DNA of 64,000 nt from Leadbetterella sp964489955 (GCA_964489955.1 CAZBAV010000001.1:1-64000); one strand, 5' to 3'; counted from the stretch's first letter, positions 7,940-16,842 are shown. The notes: generated from the letters alone by a model not told the origin. Numbers and translations: made by a program.

Positions 7940-9197
7940 GATTTGGGCTTCTATAAAGAAAGAGGTGCTGTTACTGGTGCGTGACTTTGGTGCTTTGGTT
8001 ATTGTTTTTGTAATGCCACTAGCTCTTATAATTACGGTTACGCTTATACAAAATGACTCATTTAATAATCTGAGTCCACAAGAGGTACCATTGCTTTTGG
8101 TAGATAATGATAAAGGCTCTGTGGCCGAAGGGATTGTGAAGAACCTGGGAGAAAGTGGCTTTTTTAAAGTGGACAAAAAGAACGGTTTAACGGAGCAAGA
8201 GGTAAAGGACCAGGTTTTTAAAGGAAGTTATCAATTGGCCATTGTTATTCCGAAAGAGCTCTCGACAGACTTGTATAAAAAAGTGGAGGGTAACGTTGGT
8301 AAAATTTTGGCCGATGTGGGCATGGAACAGGAAGCTCCTCAAGCTCCAGTACAGGTGAAACCTAAAGAAATTAAACTGTATTTCGATCCTGCAACCCAGC
8401 TTTCTTTTAAAAGTGCTGTAATGGGTAATATTGGGAAAATGGTGTCGGAACTAGAGTCTCAAGCTATATATTCTTCATTCCAGGAGCAATTGAGTGATAG
8501 TGTGGCTTTATTCACCCAGGAACCTTTTATATCTTTTCAAGAGGTTTTGCCGGTGGTAGGTAATAAGCAAGTGCTCCCTAATGCTACCCAGCACAATGTA
8601 CCAGCGTGGACCTTGTTCGCTATTTTCTTCATTGTGGTACCACTTTCTATAAATCTGGTCAAAGAGAAGACGCAGGGTACGCTGGTGCGATTAAGAACCT
8701 TACCTATGCGTTACTTTACCGTTATCACGGGTAAAACCCTTACCTTTTTATTAATATGCATGATACAGTTTTATCTCATGCTGGCTGTAGGTAAGTTTTT
8801 GTTTCCGCTGATGGGCTTACAAACACTTAATATAGGAGGTAACTTAGGTCTTATGACTGTTATTGCTCTGTTTTGTGGTTTGGCGGCCATTGGTTTGGGT
8901 ATATTGCTAGGGACAATAGCGAGTACCCAAGAGCAATCTGCCCCCTTTGGTGCAACCTTTGTGGTAATCTTAGCCGCTATTGGTGGAGTGTGGGTACCTG
9001 TGTTTATGATGCCTGGTTTTATGCAAGTGGTATCTAAACTTTCTCCTATGAATTGGGGTCTGGAAGCTTTCTATCATGTCTTGTTACGTAATGCGGGTTT
9101 GGTGGACGTATTACCTCAATTGTTTTTACTTTTAGGCTTTTTTGTAATATCCATAGTAATTTCTGTAGTGTATGACCAAAAGAAAAGAGCAGCATAA
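7932..9197 (+). CDS. ABC-2 type transporter permease
   Basis: 421 residues. One membrane span near residues 18-38, a large extracytoplasmic domain of about 180 residues (containing LYFDPATQLSFKSAVMGNI), then about five more spans in the C-terminal half starting near PAWTLFAIFFIVVPLSINL. This is the YhhJ/DrrB-like ABC-2 topology. With the ATPase encoded upstream it forms an exporter. The pigment operon also encodes an MMPL exporter, so the two may handle different steps. Confidence 0.9.
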   Translation: MRKIWASIKKEVLLLVRDFGALVIVFVMPLALIITVTLIQNDSFNNLSPQEVPLLLVDNDKGSVAEGIVKNLGESGFFKVDKKNGLTEQEVKDQVFKGSYQLAIVIPKELSTDLYKKVEGNVGKILADVGMEQEAPQAPVQVKPKEIKLYFDPATQLSFKSAVMGNIGKMVSELESQAIYSSFQEQLSDSVALFTQEPFISFQEVLPVVGNKQVLPNATQHNVPAWTLFAIFFIVVPLSINLVKEKTQGTLVRLRTLPMRYFTVITGKTLTFLLICMIQFYLMLAVGKFLFPLMGLQTLNIGGNLGLMTVIALFCGLAAIGLGILLGTIASTQEQSAPFGATFVVILAAIGGVWVPVFMMPGFMQVVSKLSPMNWGLEAFYHVLLRNAGLVDVLPQLFLLLGFFVISIVISVVYDQKKRAA

Positions 9198-9615
9198 AGT
9201 TGTGAATGAACTAACTATGTCCTATGACCTTAGAGTAAGGTTTAATGAAACTGATCCTCTTGGTATTGTATGGCATGGGAACTATATAAAGTATTTTGAG
9301 GATGGACGTGAAGCTTTTGGGCGTAAACATGGAATATCCTACTTAGATGTAGCTGCTGCAGGTTTTTCTACTCCAATAGTTAAAAGTACATGTGAGCATA
9401 AGTTGCCTTTAAAGTATGGAGAAACCGCTACTGTAGTTACTTCTTTTGTGGACTCTCCAGCGGCCAAAATGATATTCCTTTTCGAAATCCTTAATGCCGA
9501 AGGGCAAGTGGTTTGTAAAGGGGAAACCACACAAGTTTTTGTAGATTTAAATGGTGATTTATCTTTGTCATATCCTGCCTTCTTTGCAGATTGGCGGATC
9601 AAAATGGGACTATGA
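9172..9615 (+). CDS. acyl-CoA/ACP thioesterase, 4HBT hotdog family
   Basis: 147 residues from the ATG at 9172; an internal ATG at 9217 (MSYDLRVRF) is an alternative start that would reduce the 26-base overlap with the permease gene. RVRFNETDPLGIVWHGNYIK is the classic YbgC/4-hydroxybenzoyl-CoA thioesterase motif with catalytic Asp28. Probably offloads or proofreads acyl-ACP intermediates of the pigment synthase. A lone hotdog of the thioesterase branch, distinct from the three dehydratase-like hotdogs of the cluster. Confidence 0.88.
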   Translation: MTKRKEQHKVVNELTMSYDLRVRFNETDPLGIVWHGNYIKYFEDGREAFGRKHGISYLDVAAAGFSTPIVKSTCEHKLPLKYGETATVVTSFVDSPAAKMIFLFEILNAEGQVVCKGETTQVFVDLNGDLSLSYPAFFADWRIKMGL

Positions 9616-10725
9616 GACAAAAAGCCTACATAGCAGACTATAATTGCGTTACCCCGCTTGGAGCCAGTTTGGAGNNNNNNNNNNGAGGCCACTGTGGAGG
9701 CGATGTGGCATAGCTCTGGGATAAAGTGGGTGGAAGAAGCATCACTTTCGACTGATGGGTTTTATTCCGCTTATATGGGAGATAGTATGCTTGCCGGAAA
9801 TGGTTTTACGAGGCTCGAAAATATGATGGTGGCTGCTTTAGATCCTGTAGTTAAAAGAAACAGAGTGGGAGAGAAAAGTCTTTTATTGGTTTCTACCACA
9901 AAAGGAAACGTTTCGTCGCTACAAAGTACGGATGCTGTTGTAGCACCTGATACATATTTGTTTAGTTTAGCACACAAGATAAATAAGTATTTTGGGTTTG
10001 TAAATGAGCCTTTGGTTATTTCCAACGCTTGCGTGTCTGGTATTATGGCCGTTTCGGTGGCAAAAAGATTGGTTTCTGCGGGTAAATATGACCGTGTTTA
10101 TATTGTGGCGGGAGATGAGGTTTCGGAGTTTGTGCTATCTGGGTTTAAGTCTTTTCAAGCGGTTAGCTCGCAGCCATGTAAGCCGTATTCTGCCAGCAGG
10201 GATGGTATTACTTTGGGTGAGGCTGCCGCTGCGGCTCTTGTATCTACAGAGGAAGGTTTTTACCAAATAGTAGGAGATGGCAATATTAACGATGCTAATC
10301 ATATTTCGGGCCCTTCGCGGACAGGTGAGGGTCTATTTCGGAGTATCAAGTCTGCTTTGACAGAAGCTAATTTGTCTCCGAACCAAATAGATGTGGTGTC
10401 AGCCCACGGTACAGCCACTTTGTATAATGATGAGATGGAAGCAATAGCTTTAGACCGTTTAGGAATGAATAAAGTGCCAGTAAATAGCCTAAAGGGATAT
10501 TTTGGGCATACTTTAGGAGCTTCGGGCTTATTAGAAGCGGTAGTTACACTAGAAGCTGCAAAAGAGAGTAGGCTGTTTGCCTCTTATGGATTTGATGAAT
10601 TAGGGGTGTCAGCAGAAATAGCCGTACTCAACGAAAATCGAGAAACTCCAGTAAAACATATATTAAAAACGGCTTCTGGTTTTGGAGGCTGTAATTCGGC
10701 TGTAATTTTTAGTAAACAGATTTGA
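9612..10725 (+). CDS. beta-ketoacyl-ACP synthase (KAS II-like), interrupted by assembly gap
   Basis: ATG at 9612 overlaps the thioesterase stop and begins MRQKAYIADYNCVTPLG, a normal ketosynthase N-terminus. The run of 10 N at 9675-9684 then shifts the frame, and the coding sequence resumes at about 9685 as EATVEAMWHSSG. Ten N is a placeholder length, so this is an assembly break, not a real frameshift. The catalytic triad is intact: Cys codon at 10030-10032 (SNACVSGI), His in SAHGTATLYND, His in GYFGHTLGAS. One of three Cys-bearing ketosynthases of the KAS II type in the window, probably extending the polyene. Confidence 0.85.
9675..9684. other. assembly gap, 10 N
   Basis: Ten unspecified bases inside the ketosynthase gene. 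The true gap length is unknown; a length that keeps MRQKAYIADYN... and EATVEAMW... in one frame is expected. Confidence 0.95.
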
Positions 10726-11333
10726 AAGAACAACTTTACATAAAGTCCTATTGTCATATCCGTGATAATTCATTGTGGATAAACGGAGAGGAAGTGCATG
10801 CCAGCGAGGGTAATTTTGCTTCTTTTACAAAATCGGTTTTGCAATATTTGGGTGTGACTTATCCCAAGTTTTTTAAAATGGATAAGTTATCTAAATTGGC
10901 TTTTCTGGGTGCAGAAGCCTTGTTAAAGGATTATCCCGACGGAGAAAAGGAAATCGCACTTGTTTTTTCAAATGCATCATCCTGTTTGGATACAGATGTT
11001 GCGTACCAGAAATCTATAGAAAACAAAGAACAGTACTTTCCGAGTCCAGCTGTTTTTGTTTATACTTTACCTAATATTTGTTTAGGAGAAATAAGTATTA
11101 GACATAAACTTTATTCAGAAAATAGTTTCTTTGTGTCCAAGAGCTTCAATGCAGCCTTGTGCAGGGATTATACACAAGAATTGGTCTTTTCAGGTAAGGC
11201 AAAAGAAGTTTTGTGTGGGTGGGTAGAGGTATTAGATGAAAAATATGAACTATTTTTGTATCTGGTATCACTAGATGGTATGATTAAGCATACGACTGAG
11301 GATATTATTACCTTGTATAAAAAATATAGATAG
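10722..11333 (+). CDS. half-length ketosynthase-like protein
   Basis: 203 residues from a TTG at 10722 that overlaps the preceding stop (TTGA); no nearby ATG. The sequence follows the N-terminal half of a ketosynthase: NASSCLDTDVAYQKSI, then PSPAVFVYTLPNICLGEISI and a segment like ENSFFVSKSF. It stops before the two catalytic histidines and has no clear ACSS motif, so it is catalytically incomplete. Its clean open frame and tight coupling to both neighbours suggest a retained non-enzymatic role, such as a scaffold or gatekeeper, not decay. Function unknown. Confidence 0.7.
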   Translation: MKEQLYIKSYCHIRDNSLWINGEEVHASEGNFASFTKSVLQYLGVTYPKFFKMDKLSKLAFLGAEALLKDYPDGEKEIALVFSNASSCLDTDVAYQKSIENKEQYFPSPAVFVYTLPNICLGEISIRHKLYSENSFFVSKSFNAALCRDYTQELVFSGKAKEVLCGWVEVLDEKYELFLYLVSLDGMIKHTTEDIITLYKKYR

Positions 11334-11345
11334 ATAACACATTTT

Positions 11346-11603
11346 ATGGAAGATTTAAAATTAGAACTCAAGACCAAAATTATAGCAGCGTTAAATCTAG
11401 AGGACGTGAGTGTAGAAGATGTGGATGAAAATGCACCTCTTTTTGGCGATGGTCTGGGTCTTGACTCTATTGACGCATTAGAACTTATAGTAATGTTAGA
11501 CAAAGACTATGGCATTAAACTTTCGGATCCGAAAGAAGGTCGCACTATTTTCCAGTCGGTAAATACCATGGCTGAATATATTACACAGAACAGAACAAAG
11601 TAA
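11346..11603 (+). CDS. acyl carrier protein
   Basis: 85 residues, acidic four-helix ACP. GLDSIDALEL carries Ser41, the phosphopantetheine attachment site. Placed directly before the KS/chain-length-factor pair, it most likely carries the growing polyene or serves as the DarC-type carrier for the resorcinol. A second, distinct ACP is encoded at 29276-29518. Activated by the phosphopantetheinyl transferase encoded at 26514. Confidence 0.93.
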   Translation: MEDLKLELKTKIIAALNLEDVSVEDVDENAPLFGDGLGLDSIDALELIVMLDKDYGIKLSDPKEGRTIFQSVNTMAEYITQNRTK

Positions 11604-11610
11604 GAGTATT

Positions 11611-12810
11611 ATGCCAAAGCCAGTGGCTGTAACAGGTATGGGTGTGGTGTCGTCTATTGGCTTAGACGTAGAATCTAATTATAATGCTCTTGTTCAGCAA
11701 AACCACGGAATAAGCCGTATAGAAAATTTAAGTACCATCCATAAAAATGACATTATGGTAGGAGAGGTGAAGCTTACAAATAATGAGCTTGCCTTAATGG
11801 TGGGTGAAGATCCCGCTCTTAACCTTTCTCGTACTACCTTATTGGGTATTGCTGCTGCAAAACAGGCAATAGAAAACGCAGGGATTGTTGGGCTAAATAC
11901 GCATCGTACAGGCTTGGTGTCTTCTACCAGTGTGGGTGGAATGGATATTACCGAGAGGTATTTTCGTAGGTTTGAGTATGAGCCAGATTTACTACAATAT
12001 ATTCTCAGGCATGATTCGGGAGACTCTTCCCACAGGATTGCCAACAGCATTGGTCTTAAAGGCTTGGTTACAACTATAAGTACTGCCTGCTCTTCGGCTG
12101 CCAACGCTATCATGTTGGGAGCAAGACTAATACAGGCAGGAGAGTTGGATCGTGTGATAGTGGGAGGTACAGACGCCTTGAGTAAGTTTACTATAAACGG
12201 CTTTAAAACCCTCATGATTCTTTCCGATACATACAATACGCCTTTTGACCAAAACCGTAAAGGGCTTAATTTGGGAGAAGCGGCTGCTTACTTGGTATTA
12301 GAGTCTGATGAACTGGTGAAAAAAGAGAATAAAAAGGTTCTGGCTTATGTGGCGGGTTATGGCAATGCCAATGACGCTTATCACCAAACGGCTTCCTCCG
12401 AAGATGGCGAAGGAGCTTATCTAGCCATGCAAAAAGCCTTACAAGTTTCTGGCTTGAAATTAGAAGAAATAGATTACATAAATGCCCACGGCACAGCCAC
12501 AGTTAACAATGACTTGTCGGAAGGCCGGGCAATTTTAAGGACTTTTGGGGACAATGTTCCCGATTTTAGTTCTACAAAACCTTTTACCGGGCATACACTG
12601 GCAGCGGCGGCAGGTATAGAAGCTGTTTACAGTATTTTGGCCTTGCAAAACGGAGTGGTTTTCCCTAATTTGAATTTCCAAACTCCCATGTCTGAGTTTG
12701 CTTTGAAACCCCAGACTGTCTTAAAAAAGAAAGAAATCAGGAATGTAGTTTCCAATTCTTTTGGTTTTGGAGGCAATTGTTCATCACTTATTTTTTCTAA
12801 GGGACAATGA
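11611..12810 (+). CDS. beta-ketoacyl-ACP synthase (KS of a KS/CLF pair)
   Basis: 399 residues, full-length KAS II-type. Cys160 in STACSSAAN, His293 in NAHGTATVN and His328 in FTGHTLAA form the complete triad. Overlaps the following CLF-like gene by four bases, the usual arrangement for KS/chain-length-factor heterodimers of type II polyketide synthases. By analogy with the aryl polyene ApeO/ApeC pair it condenses malonyl units onto the aryl starter. Confidence 0.92.
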   Translation: MPKPVAVTGMGVVSSIGLDVESNYNALVQQNHGISRIENLSTIHKNDIMVGEVKLTNNELALMVGEDPALNLSRTTLLGIAAAKQAIENAGIVGLNTHRTGLVSSTSVGGMDITERYFRRFEYEPDLLQYILRHDSGDSSHRIANSIGLKGLVTTISTACSSAANAIMLGARLIQAGELDRVIVGGTDALSKFTINGFKTLMILSDTYNTPFDQNRKGLNLGEAAAYLVLESDELVKKENKKVLAYVAGYGNANDAYHQTASSEDGEGAYLAMQKALQVSGLKLEEIDYINAHGTATVNNDLSEGRAILRTFGDNVPDFSSTKPFTGHTLAAAAGIEAVYSILALQNGVVFPNLNFQTPMSEFALKPQTVLKKKEIRNVVSNSFGFGGNCSSLIFSKGQ

Positions 12811-13835
12811 CAAAGGTATATTTAAACGGAGCGGGGTGTGTTTCGGCACAGGATACTTTCGAGGGGGATTTCTTTACCCACCCTGTAAAAGAGTATGAAG
12901 AATATGTGTTACCTGTAAGCCAGCCTCCGTACAAAGAGTTTATTCCAGCTGGCATGTTACGTAGGATGAGTCCTGCCGTGAAAAATGCGGCTGTGGCTTC
13001 TGCTTTGGCCTTAAAAGAAGCAGGGAATCCAGACTTAGATGCTATAATAACGGGTACGGGTTTGGGTTGTATTAAAGATTCTGAAGTGTTTTTGAGTGCT
13101 TTGGTAGACAATGATGAGCAGTTTCTTACTCCCACTGCATTTATCCAGTCTACGCATAATACTGTGGCTGCTCAGATTGCCCTAAGTATGGGTTGTAAGT
13201 CTTATAACTTTACCTATGTAAATGGCGGAGTGTCCTTTGAGTCGGCTTTGCTTGATGCCAAAGTGCAGTTTGCTATGGATGAAGTGAAGAACGTACTCAT
13301 AGGTGGAGTGGAAGAAAAAGCTGAGGTAACCTATAAGCTTTTTGGGCAGGTAGGTCTTATAAAAACTGGAGAAAATACGCCTGGTGCTACCTACAGTGAA
13401 GGAGCTTCATTTTTTGTTCTTTCAGACACTGAGTCTGCGAATACTTATGCAGAAGTAGTTGGTGTACGCCTTTATAATCAGCTAGATCCAAAAGACATAA
13501 AAGAATTTATTGATACCTTTCTGGTTGGGTATTCGCTGGGATTTGAAGATCTTGATGCCTTGGTTTTGGGAATAAGTGATGATACTTCTGAACATAAATT
13601 CTACGATGGATTAGACGCAGTACCTACTGTACATTATAAACATCTTATAGGCGAGCATAATTCTGCTTCTGCTTTTGGTCTGTGGGTTGGTGGAAGTATT
13701 CTTCGTTCACAAGAGATTCCTGCTGTCTTGAAGTTGAATGGCAAAGAGAAAGGAAGTTACCAAAATGTTTTGTTGTATAACCAATATAGGGGTAAGGACT
13801 TTAGTTTAGTTCTTTTAAAGAATGTTAAACCATAG
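12807..13835 (+). CDS. ketosynthase-like chain length factor (no active-site Cys)
   Basis: 342 residues with ketosynthase fold but all catalytic residues lost: where ACSS is expected it reads YVNGGVSFES (Gly140 at the Cys position), the NAHGT motif is replaced by LVLGISDDTS, and the GHT motif by IGEHNSASAFG. This is the signature of a chain length factor partner, here of the KS encoded at 11611, as in ApeC. It should set polyene length by shaping the shared tunnel. Coupled by ATGA overlap to the KS gene; overlaps the deacetylase gene by 14 bases. Confidence 0.85.
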   Translation: MTKVYLNGAGCVSAQDTFEGDFFTHPVKEYEEYVLPVSQPPYKEFIPAGMLRRMSPAVKNAAVASALALKEAGNPDLDAIITGTGLGCIKDSEVFLSALVDNDEQFLTPTAFIQSTHNTVAAQIALSMGCKSYNFTYVNGGVSFESALLDAKVQFAMDEVKNVLIGGVEEKAEVTYKLFGQVGLIKTGENTPGATYSEGASFFVLSDTESANTYAEVVGVRLYNQLDPKDIKEFIDTFLVGYSLGFEDLDALVLGISDDTSEHKFYDGLDAVPTVHYKHLIGEHNSASAFGLWVGGSILRSQEIPAVLKLNGKEKGSYQNVLLYNQYRGKDFSLVLLKNVKP

Positions 13836-14586
13836 AAATAATACCATCCTTTTTTTGGGAGGATTAGGAGTTTGTCTTTTCCTGCAGGTTAGGTATGGTT
13901 ATTCATGGTTCTTTGTATTAGTCCCTATAGTTCTATGGCTTTTTATTACGGTTTTAGGTTCTTTTAATATCCGAATGAATTATCACGTTCGGGGTTTTCA
14001 CCAAAAACGTAATTTGAATGATAAACTTATGGCTCTCACTTTTGATGATGGTCCTACAGCGTTTACCTCTTCTATTCTTGACTTATTAGCCCAACACAAG
14101 CAGAAAGCTACTTTTTTTTGTATCGGAAAACAAATAGAAGAACATCCGGATATTTTTAAACGGATAATCTCCGAAGGGCACGGTGTGGGTAATCACACGT
14201 TTTCTCATACAACAAAAATGGGTTTTTTTGGTAAAGAAGAGGTTGTGGAAGAAATAGAAACGGCGAATGCCATTATTAAGAAAACAGGAGACATTAATAC
14301 ACCTTTTTTTCGACCGCCATTCGGGGTAACCAATCCATCCATTGCTTTTGCTGTAAAACATACGGGCATGCGTTTGGTGGGCTGGAATGTACGGTCTTAT
14401 GATACGGTAACCTCTAGTGAAACAAAGATTTTAATTCGTGTTTTAAAGGGAATAAAGCCTGGGTGCGTGGTACTGTTACACGATACCAGTGAAAAAACCG
14501 TTAATGTAACGAAAGCATTATTGGCGGTTTTAAGTAAAGGGGAATACAAGTCGGTGCCGGTGGATATTTTGATAAATAGTAATTAG
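13822..14586 (+). CDS. polysaccharide deacetylase (NodB) family protein, membrane-anchored
   Basis: 254 residues. Two hydrophobic segments (about 8-22 and 28-47) anchor it in the inner membrane. NodB domain with LTFDDGP (72-78; Asp75 and Asp76), metal ligands His125 and His129 in HTFSH, and FRPPFG near 163-168, so the deacetylase site looks intact. Family enzymes are carbohydrate esterase family 4 metal-dependent deacetylases of the periplasm. Its job in the pigment locus is unclear; it might remove an acyl or acetyl group from an intermediate. Confidence 0.85.
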   Translation: MLNHRNNTILFLGGLGVCLFLQVRYGYSWFFVLVPIVLWLFITVLGSFNIRMNYHVRGFHQKRNLNDKLMALTFDDGPTAFTSSILDLLAQHKQKATFFCIGKQIEEHPDIFKRIISEGHGVGNHTFSHTTKMGFFGKEEVVEEIETANAIIKKTGDINTPFFRPPFGVTNPSIAFAVKHTGMRLVGWNVRSYDTVTSSETKILIRVLKGIKPGCVVLLHDTSEKTVNVTKALLAVLSKGEYKSVPVDILINSN

Positions 14587-14588
14587 TG

Positions 14589-15212
14589 ATGATACGAAAT
14601 ATTTTAATTTTTCTTTTGGTTTCTTCTTGTGCATTTTGCCAGCAGACACCTATGAGCCAAAAGGAATTTACGGCTTTTAAGGCCGATGTAAATAAAACTG
14701 CAGAGGCTACCCAAAGTTTGGCTTCGGACTTTACACAGTATAAGCACATGGATTTCTTATCCAAAGATTTAGAAACCAAGGGTGTTCTTAACTACAAAGC
14801 ACCCAATAAGGTATTGTGGAAATATACGAATCCTATCCAATACAGCGTGATTTTTAATAACAACAAGATTTCTATAAATGATGCTGGCAAGAAGTCAAAT
14901 GTGAATATTGGAAACAATAAACTCTTCGAAAAACTAAATAGGGTTATTGTGGGTACGGTAAATGGTAATATGTTTGATGAAAAGGAGTTTAAAATTGCGT
15001 ATTTTAAGAGTGCAGCGTTTAATGTAGCTAAGTTTACGCCAAATGATGCCTCCCTGAAAAAGTACCTGCAGTATATAGAAATGTTTTTTGATAGGGATAA
15101 CCACATGGTGTCTGAGGTTAAAATGACGGAACCATCAGGAGATTACACCCGTATAGTATTTCAGAAAAAGAAACTAAACGTAACTATAACTGATGCGGTT
15201 TTTAATCAGTAG
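14589..15212 (+). CDS. LolA-like periplasmic lipoprotein/lipid carrier
   Basis: 207 residues from the ATG at 14589; a GTG three bases earlier overlaps the previous stop and is less likely. Signal peptide MIRNILIFLLVSSCAFCQQ. The mature part resembles LolA: SLASDFTQYKHMDFLSK, then GVLNYKAPNKVLWKYTNP, the canonical hydrophobic-cavity carrier strands. LolA-like proteins occur in aryl polyene and flexirubin loci and are thought to ferry the hydrophobic pigment across the periplasm. Overlaps the following lipoprotein gene by 20 bases. Confidence 0.83.
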   Translation: MIRNILIFLLVSSCAFCQQTPMSQKEFTAFKADVNKTAEATQSLASDFTQYKHMDFLSKDLETKGVLNYKAPNKVLWKYTNPIQYSVIFNNNKISINDAGKKSNVNIGNNKLFEKLNRVIVGTVNGNMFDEKEFKIAYFKSAAFNVAKFTPNDASLKKYLQYIEMFFDRDNHMVSEVKMTEPSGDYTRIVFQKKKLNVTITDAVFNQ

Positions 15213-15780
15213 CATTCTCTTACTTTTGGGATGTTTCGCCTGTAGTCCTAAGGTACCCAAAGGATACGCTGTTAAAGAACTTGGGCAAAAAAGTTCATAC
15301 AGTCCCAAGTTATTTACAGATGGGGAGTATTTTTATAAAGCAAATGTGGAAGCTTACGGAAATACCATGGGGGGCATTATGGTTCTGAAAAAAACGGGGA
15401 TAAATTACCGTGTAGCTATGACTACCCAGTTTGGAAATAAGCTTTTAGATATGCAGTATGATGGGGCTGACTTTAAGGTGAATTATATTCTGGAAGATTT
15501 AAACAGAAAAATAATCCTGAATACTTTAAAAAAGGATTTTAGCGTTTTGTTTAAGGATAGTTTCACTGTGGACAAGGTATTTACTAATGGACAAACCCGG
15601 ATTCTACAAGCCCAGAGTGGTAAAGAAACAGTTCGGATAGGGGAAGTAGAGAATAAACTACATTTTTACTGGGTTTATAAAGGTCGGAAAAAGAAGCGGA
15701 CGTACAGTTTTACTGATGGACAGATTTCTGTTAAACACCATACAATTAAACTAAATCTGGAGTTATTACCACTTAACTAA
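15193..15780 (+). CDS. pigment-cluster outer-membrane lipoprotein (DUF3261-like?)
   Basis: 195 residues. Lipoprotein signal MRFLISSILLLLGCFACS, with lipidation likely on Cys14 or Cys17. The mature protein is beta-rich (GEYFYKANVEAYGNTMGGIM, VAMTTQFGNKLLDMQYDG), reminiscent of the lipoprotein that accompanies LolA in aryl polyene loci. Following directly on the LolA-like gene, it could act as the LolB-like acceptor that hands the pigment to the outer membrane. Family assignment is tentative. Confidence 0.7.
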   Translation: MRFLISSILLLLGCFACSPKVPKGYAVKELGQKSSYSPKLFTDGEYFYKANVEAYGNTMGGIMVLKKTGINYRVAMTTQFGNKLLDMQYDGADFKVNYILEDLNRKIILNTLKKDFSVLFKDSFTVDKVFTNGQTRILQAQSGKETVRIGEVENKLHFYWVYKGRKKKRTYSFTDGQISVKHHTIKLNLELLPLN

Positions 15781-15789
15781 AAGAGAACT

Positions 15790-16398
15790 ATGAAAAAGCT
15801 AATGATTTTAATTGCTTTTTTTGGGGTTACTTTAAACTCCTTTTCCCAAGTTGCATTTAAACCGGGTTTCCGTGCTGGCTTAAATGTTTCTAACCTCACG
15901 GAGTCTTATTATACCACAAAAACTAGTTTTTATGCGGGTGTAGTAGGTGAAATAAAGTTTAAGAATTTTTACTCCTTACAGCCAGAGGTTGGTTATTCTA
16001 GTCAAGGTGCAAAGGGAGACGTGATTCAGGTTGGAGGAAATGCGACGAAGGTTGCAGATCAGATTGATCTAAATTACCTTACCATCGGGTTAATAAACAA
16101 ATTTACCTTTGCAGAGACTTTTTCGGTTCTTGTTGGTGCTTCACTAGATCATGAACTTAACCCGAGTCCTTTCTCTAGGGTGGAGCGTGATTTAGCTTTC
16201 GTTTTTGGATTGGGTTTTAATACAAAAGTAGGTTTAAGTTTTGAGGCTCGGCTAAAGAGTGGAGCTCTGGATATTATTGATAGTAGGGACTACAAAACCA
16301 AAGAAGGAAACAATTGGCTATTTTTATCGAGTAAAAACTCTAATATTGTGGGTCAGTTTGGCTTAGTTTATCTCATACCCTCTAAAAACAATAAATGA
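15790..16398 (+). CDS. small outer-membrane beta-barrel protein (PorT-like)
   Basis: 202 residues. Signal peptide MKKLMILIAFFGVTLNSFSQ, then FKPGFRAGLNVSNLTES and YSLQPEVGYSSQGAKG, the family pattern also seen in the barrel gene at 546. Within the pigment operon it may be a passive outer-membrane component; no enzymatic motif. Overlaps the next gene by four bases (ATGA). Confidence 0.75.
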   Translation: MKKLMILIAFFGVTLNSFSQVAFKPGFRAGLNVSNLTESYYTTKTSFYAGVVGEIKFKNFYSLQPEVGYSSQGAKGDVIQVGGNATKVADQIDLNYLTIGLINKFTFAETFSVLVGASLDHELNPSPFSRVERDLAFVFGLGFNTKVGLSFEARLKSGALDIIDSRDYKTKEGNNWLFLSSKNSNIVGQFGLVYLIPSKNNK

Positions 16399-16775
16399 TT
16401 TGTATGGTTTTGAATGATTTTTATACTGTAACCGATACTACGGAAGACGAGGGTGGGAAATATGTGTCTTCTATAAAGTTAAATAAAGACCATGATATTT
16501 TTAAGGGACATTTTCCAGGCAATCCTATAACTCCCGGGGTTTGTATGATGCAGATTATAAAAGAATTAACGCAGCGTATATTAGGTTATAAAGTGTTTAT
16601 GAACGCAGCTTCTAATGTGAAATTTATGGCTACGATAAATCCTGAGGAAACACCGGAAGTAAGGATAGAAAAGCAAATAGAGGTAGCGGAGGATGGCGTA
16701 ATAAAGTTAAAAAGTACCAGTTTTATTGGAGAAACGGTGGCTTTAAAGCTCAATGTTAGTTACCAAAAAGTATGA
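16395..16775 (+). CDS. ApeI-like hotdog dehydratase subunit, His-only
   Basis: 126 residues, hotdog fold. IFKGHFPGNPITPGVCMMQI contains the FabZ/FabA catalytic loop with His39, but the residue 14 positions later, Glu in FabZ or Asp in FabA, is Gln53. It thus carries the half of the dyad that the two ApeP-like proteins (4940, 5346) lack. Because FabZ active sites are built across the dimer interface, a heterodimer would restore one full His/Glu site. The ApeI/ApeP complex of aryl polyene synthases is the known precedent. Confidence 0.8.
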   Translation: MICMVLNDFYTVTDTTEDEGGKYVSSIKLNKDHDIFKGHFPGNPITPGVCMMQIIKELTQRILGYKVFMNAASNVKFMATINPEETPEVRIEKQIEVAEDGVIKLKSTSFIGETVALKLNVSYQKV

Positions 16776-16842
16776 AAGCATCTATAACTAAACTCTAGGA
16801 GAAGAATTGGATACCTAGGGGAGAGATTTGAAAAATAAGTAT

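Noticed and set aside
9658..9674. Ketosynthase start at a TTG just before the N run
   Set aside because: The ATG at 9612 in another frame gives a proper ketosynthase N-terminus; the frame change is caused by the arbitrary gap length.
10722..11333. Half-ketosynthase as a plain pseudogene
   Set aside because: The frame is intact, tightly coupled to both neighbours and without internal stops; kept as a probable gene of unknown role.
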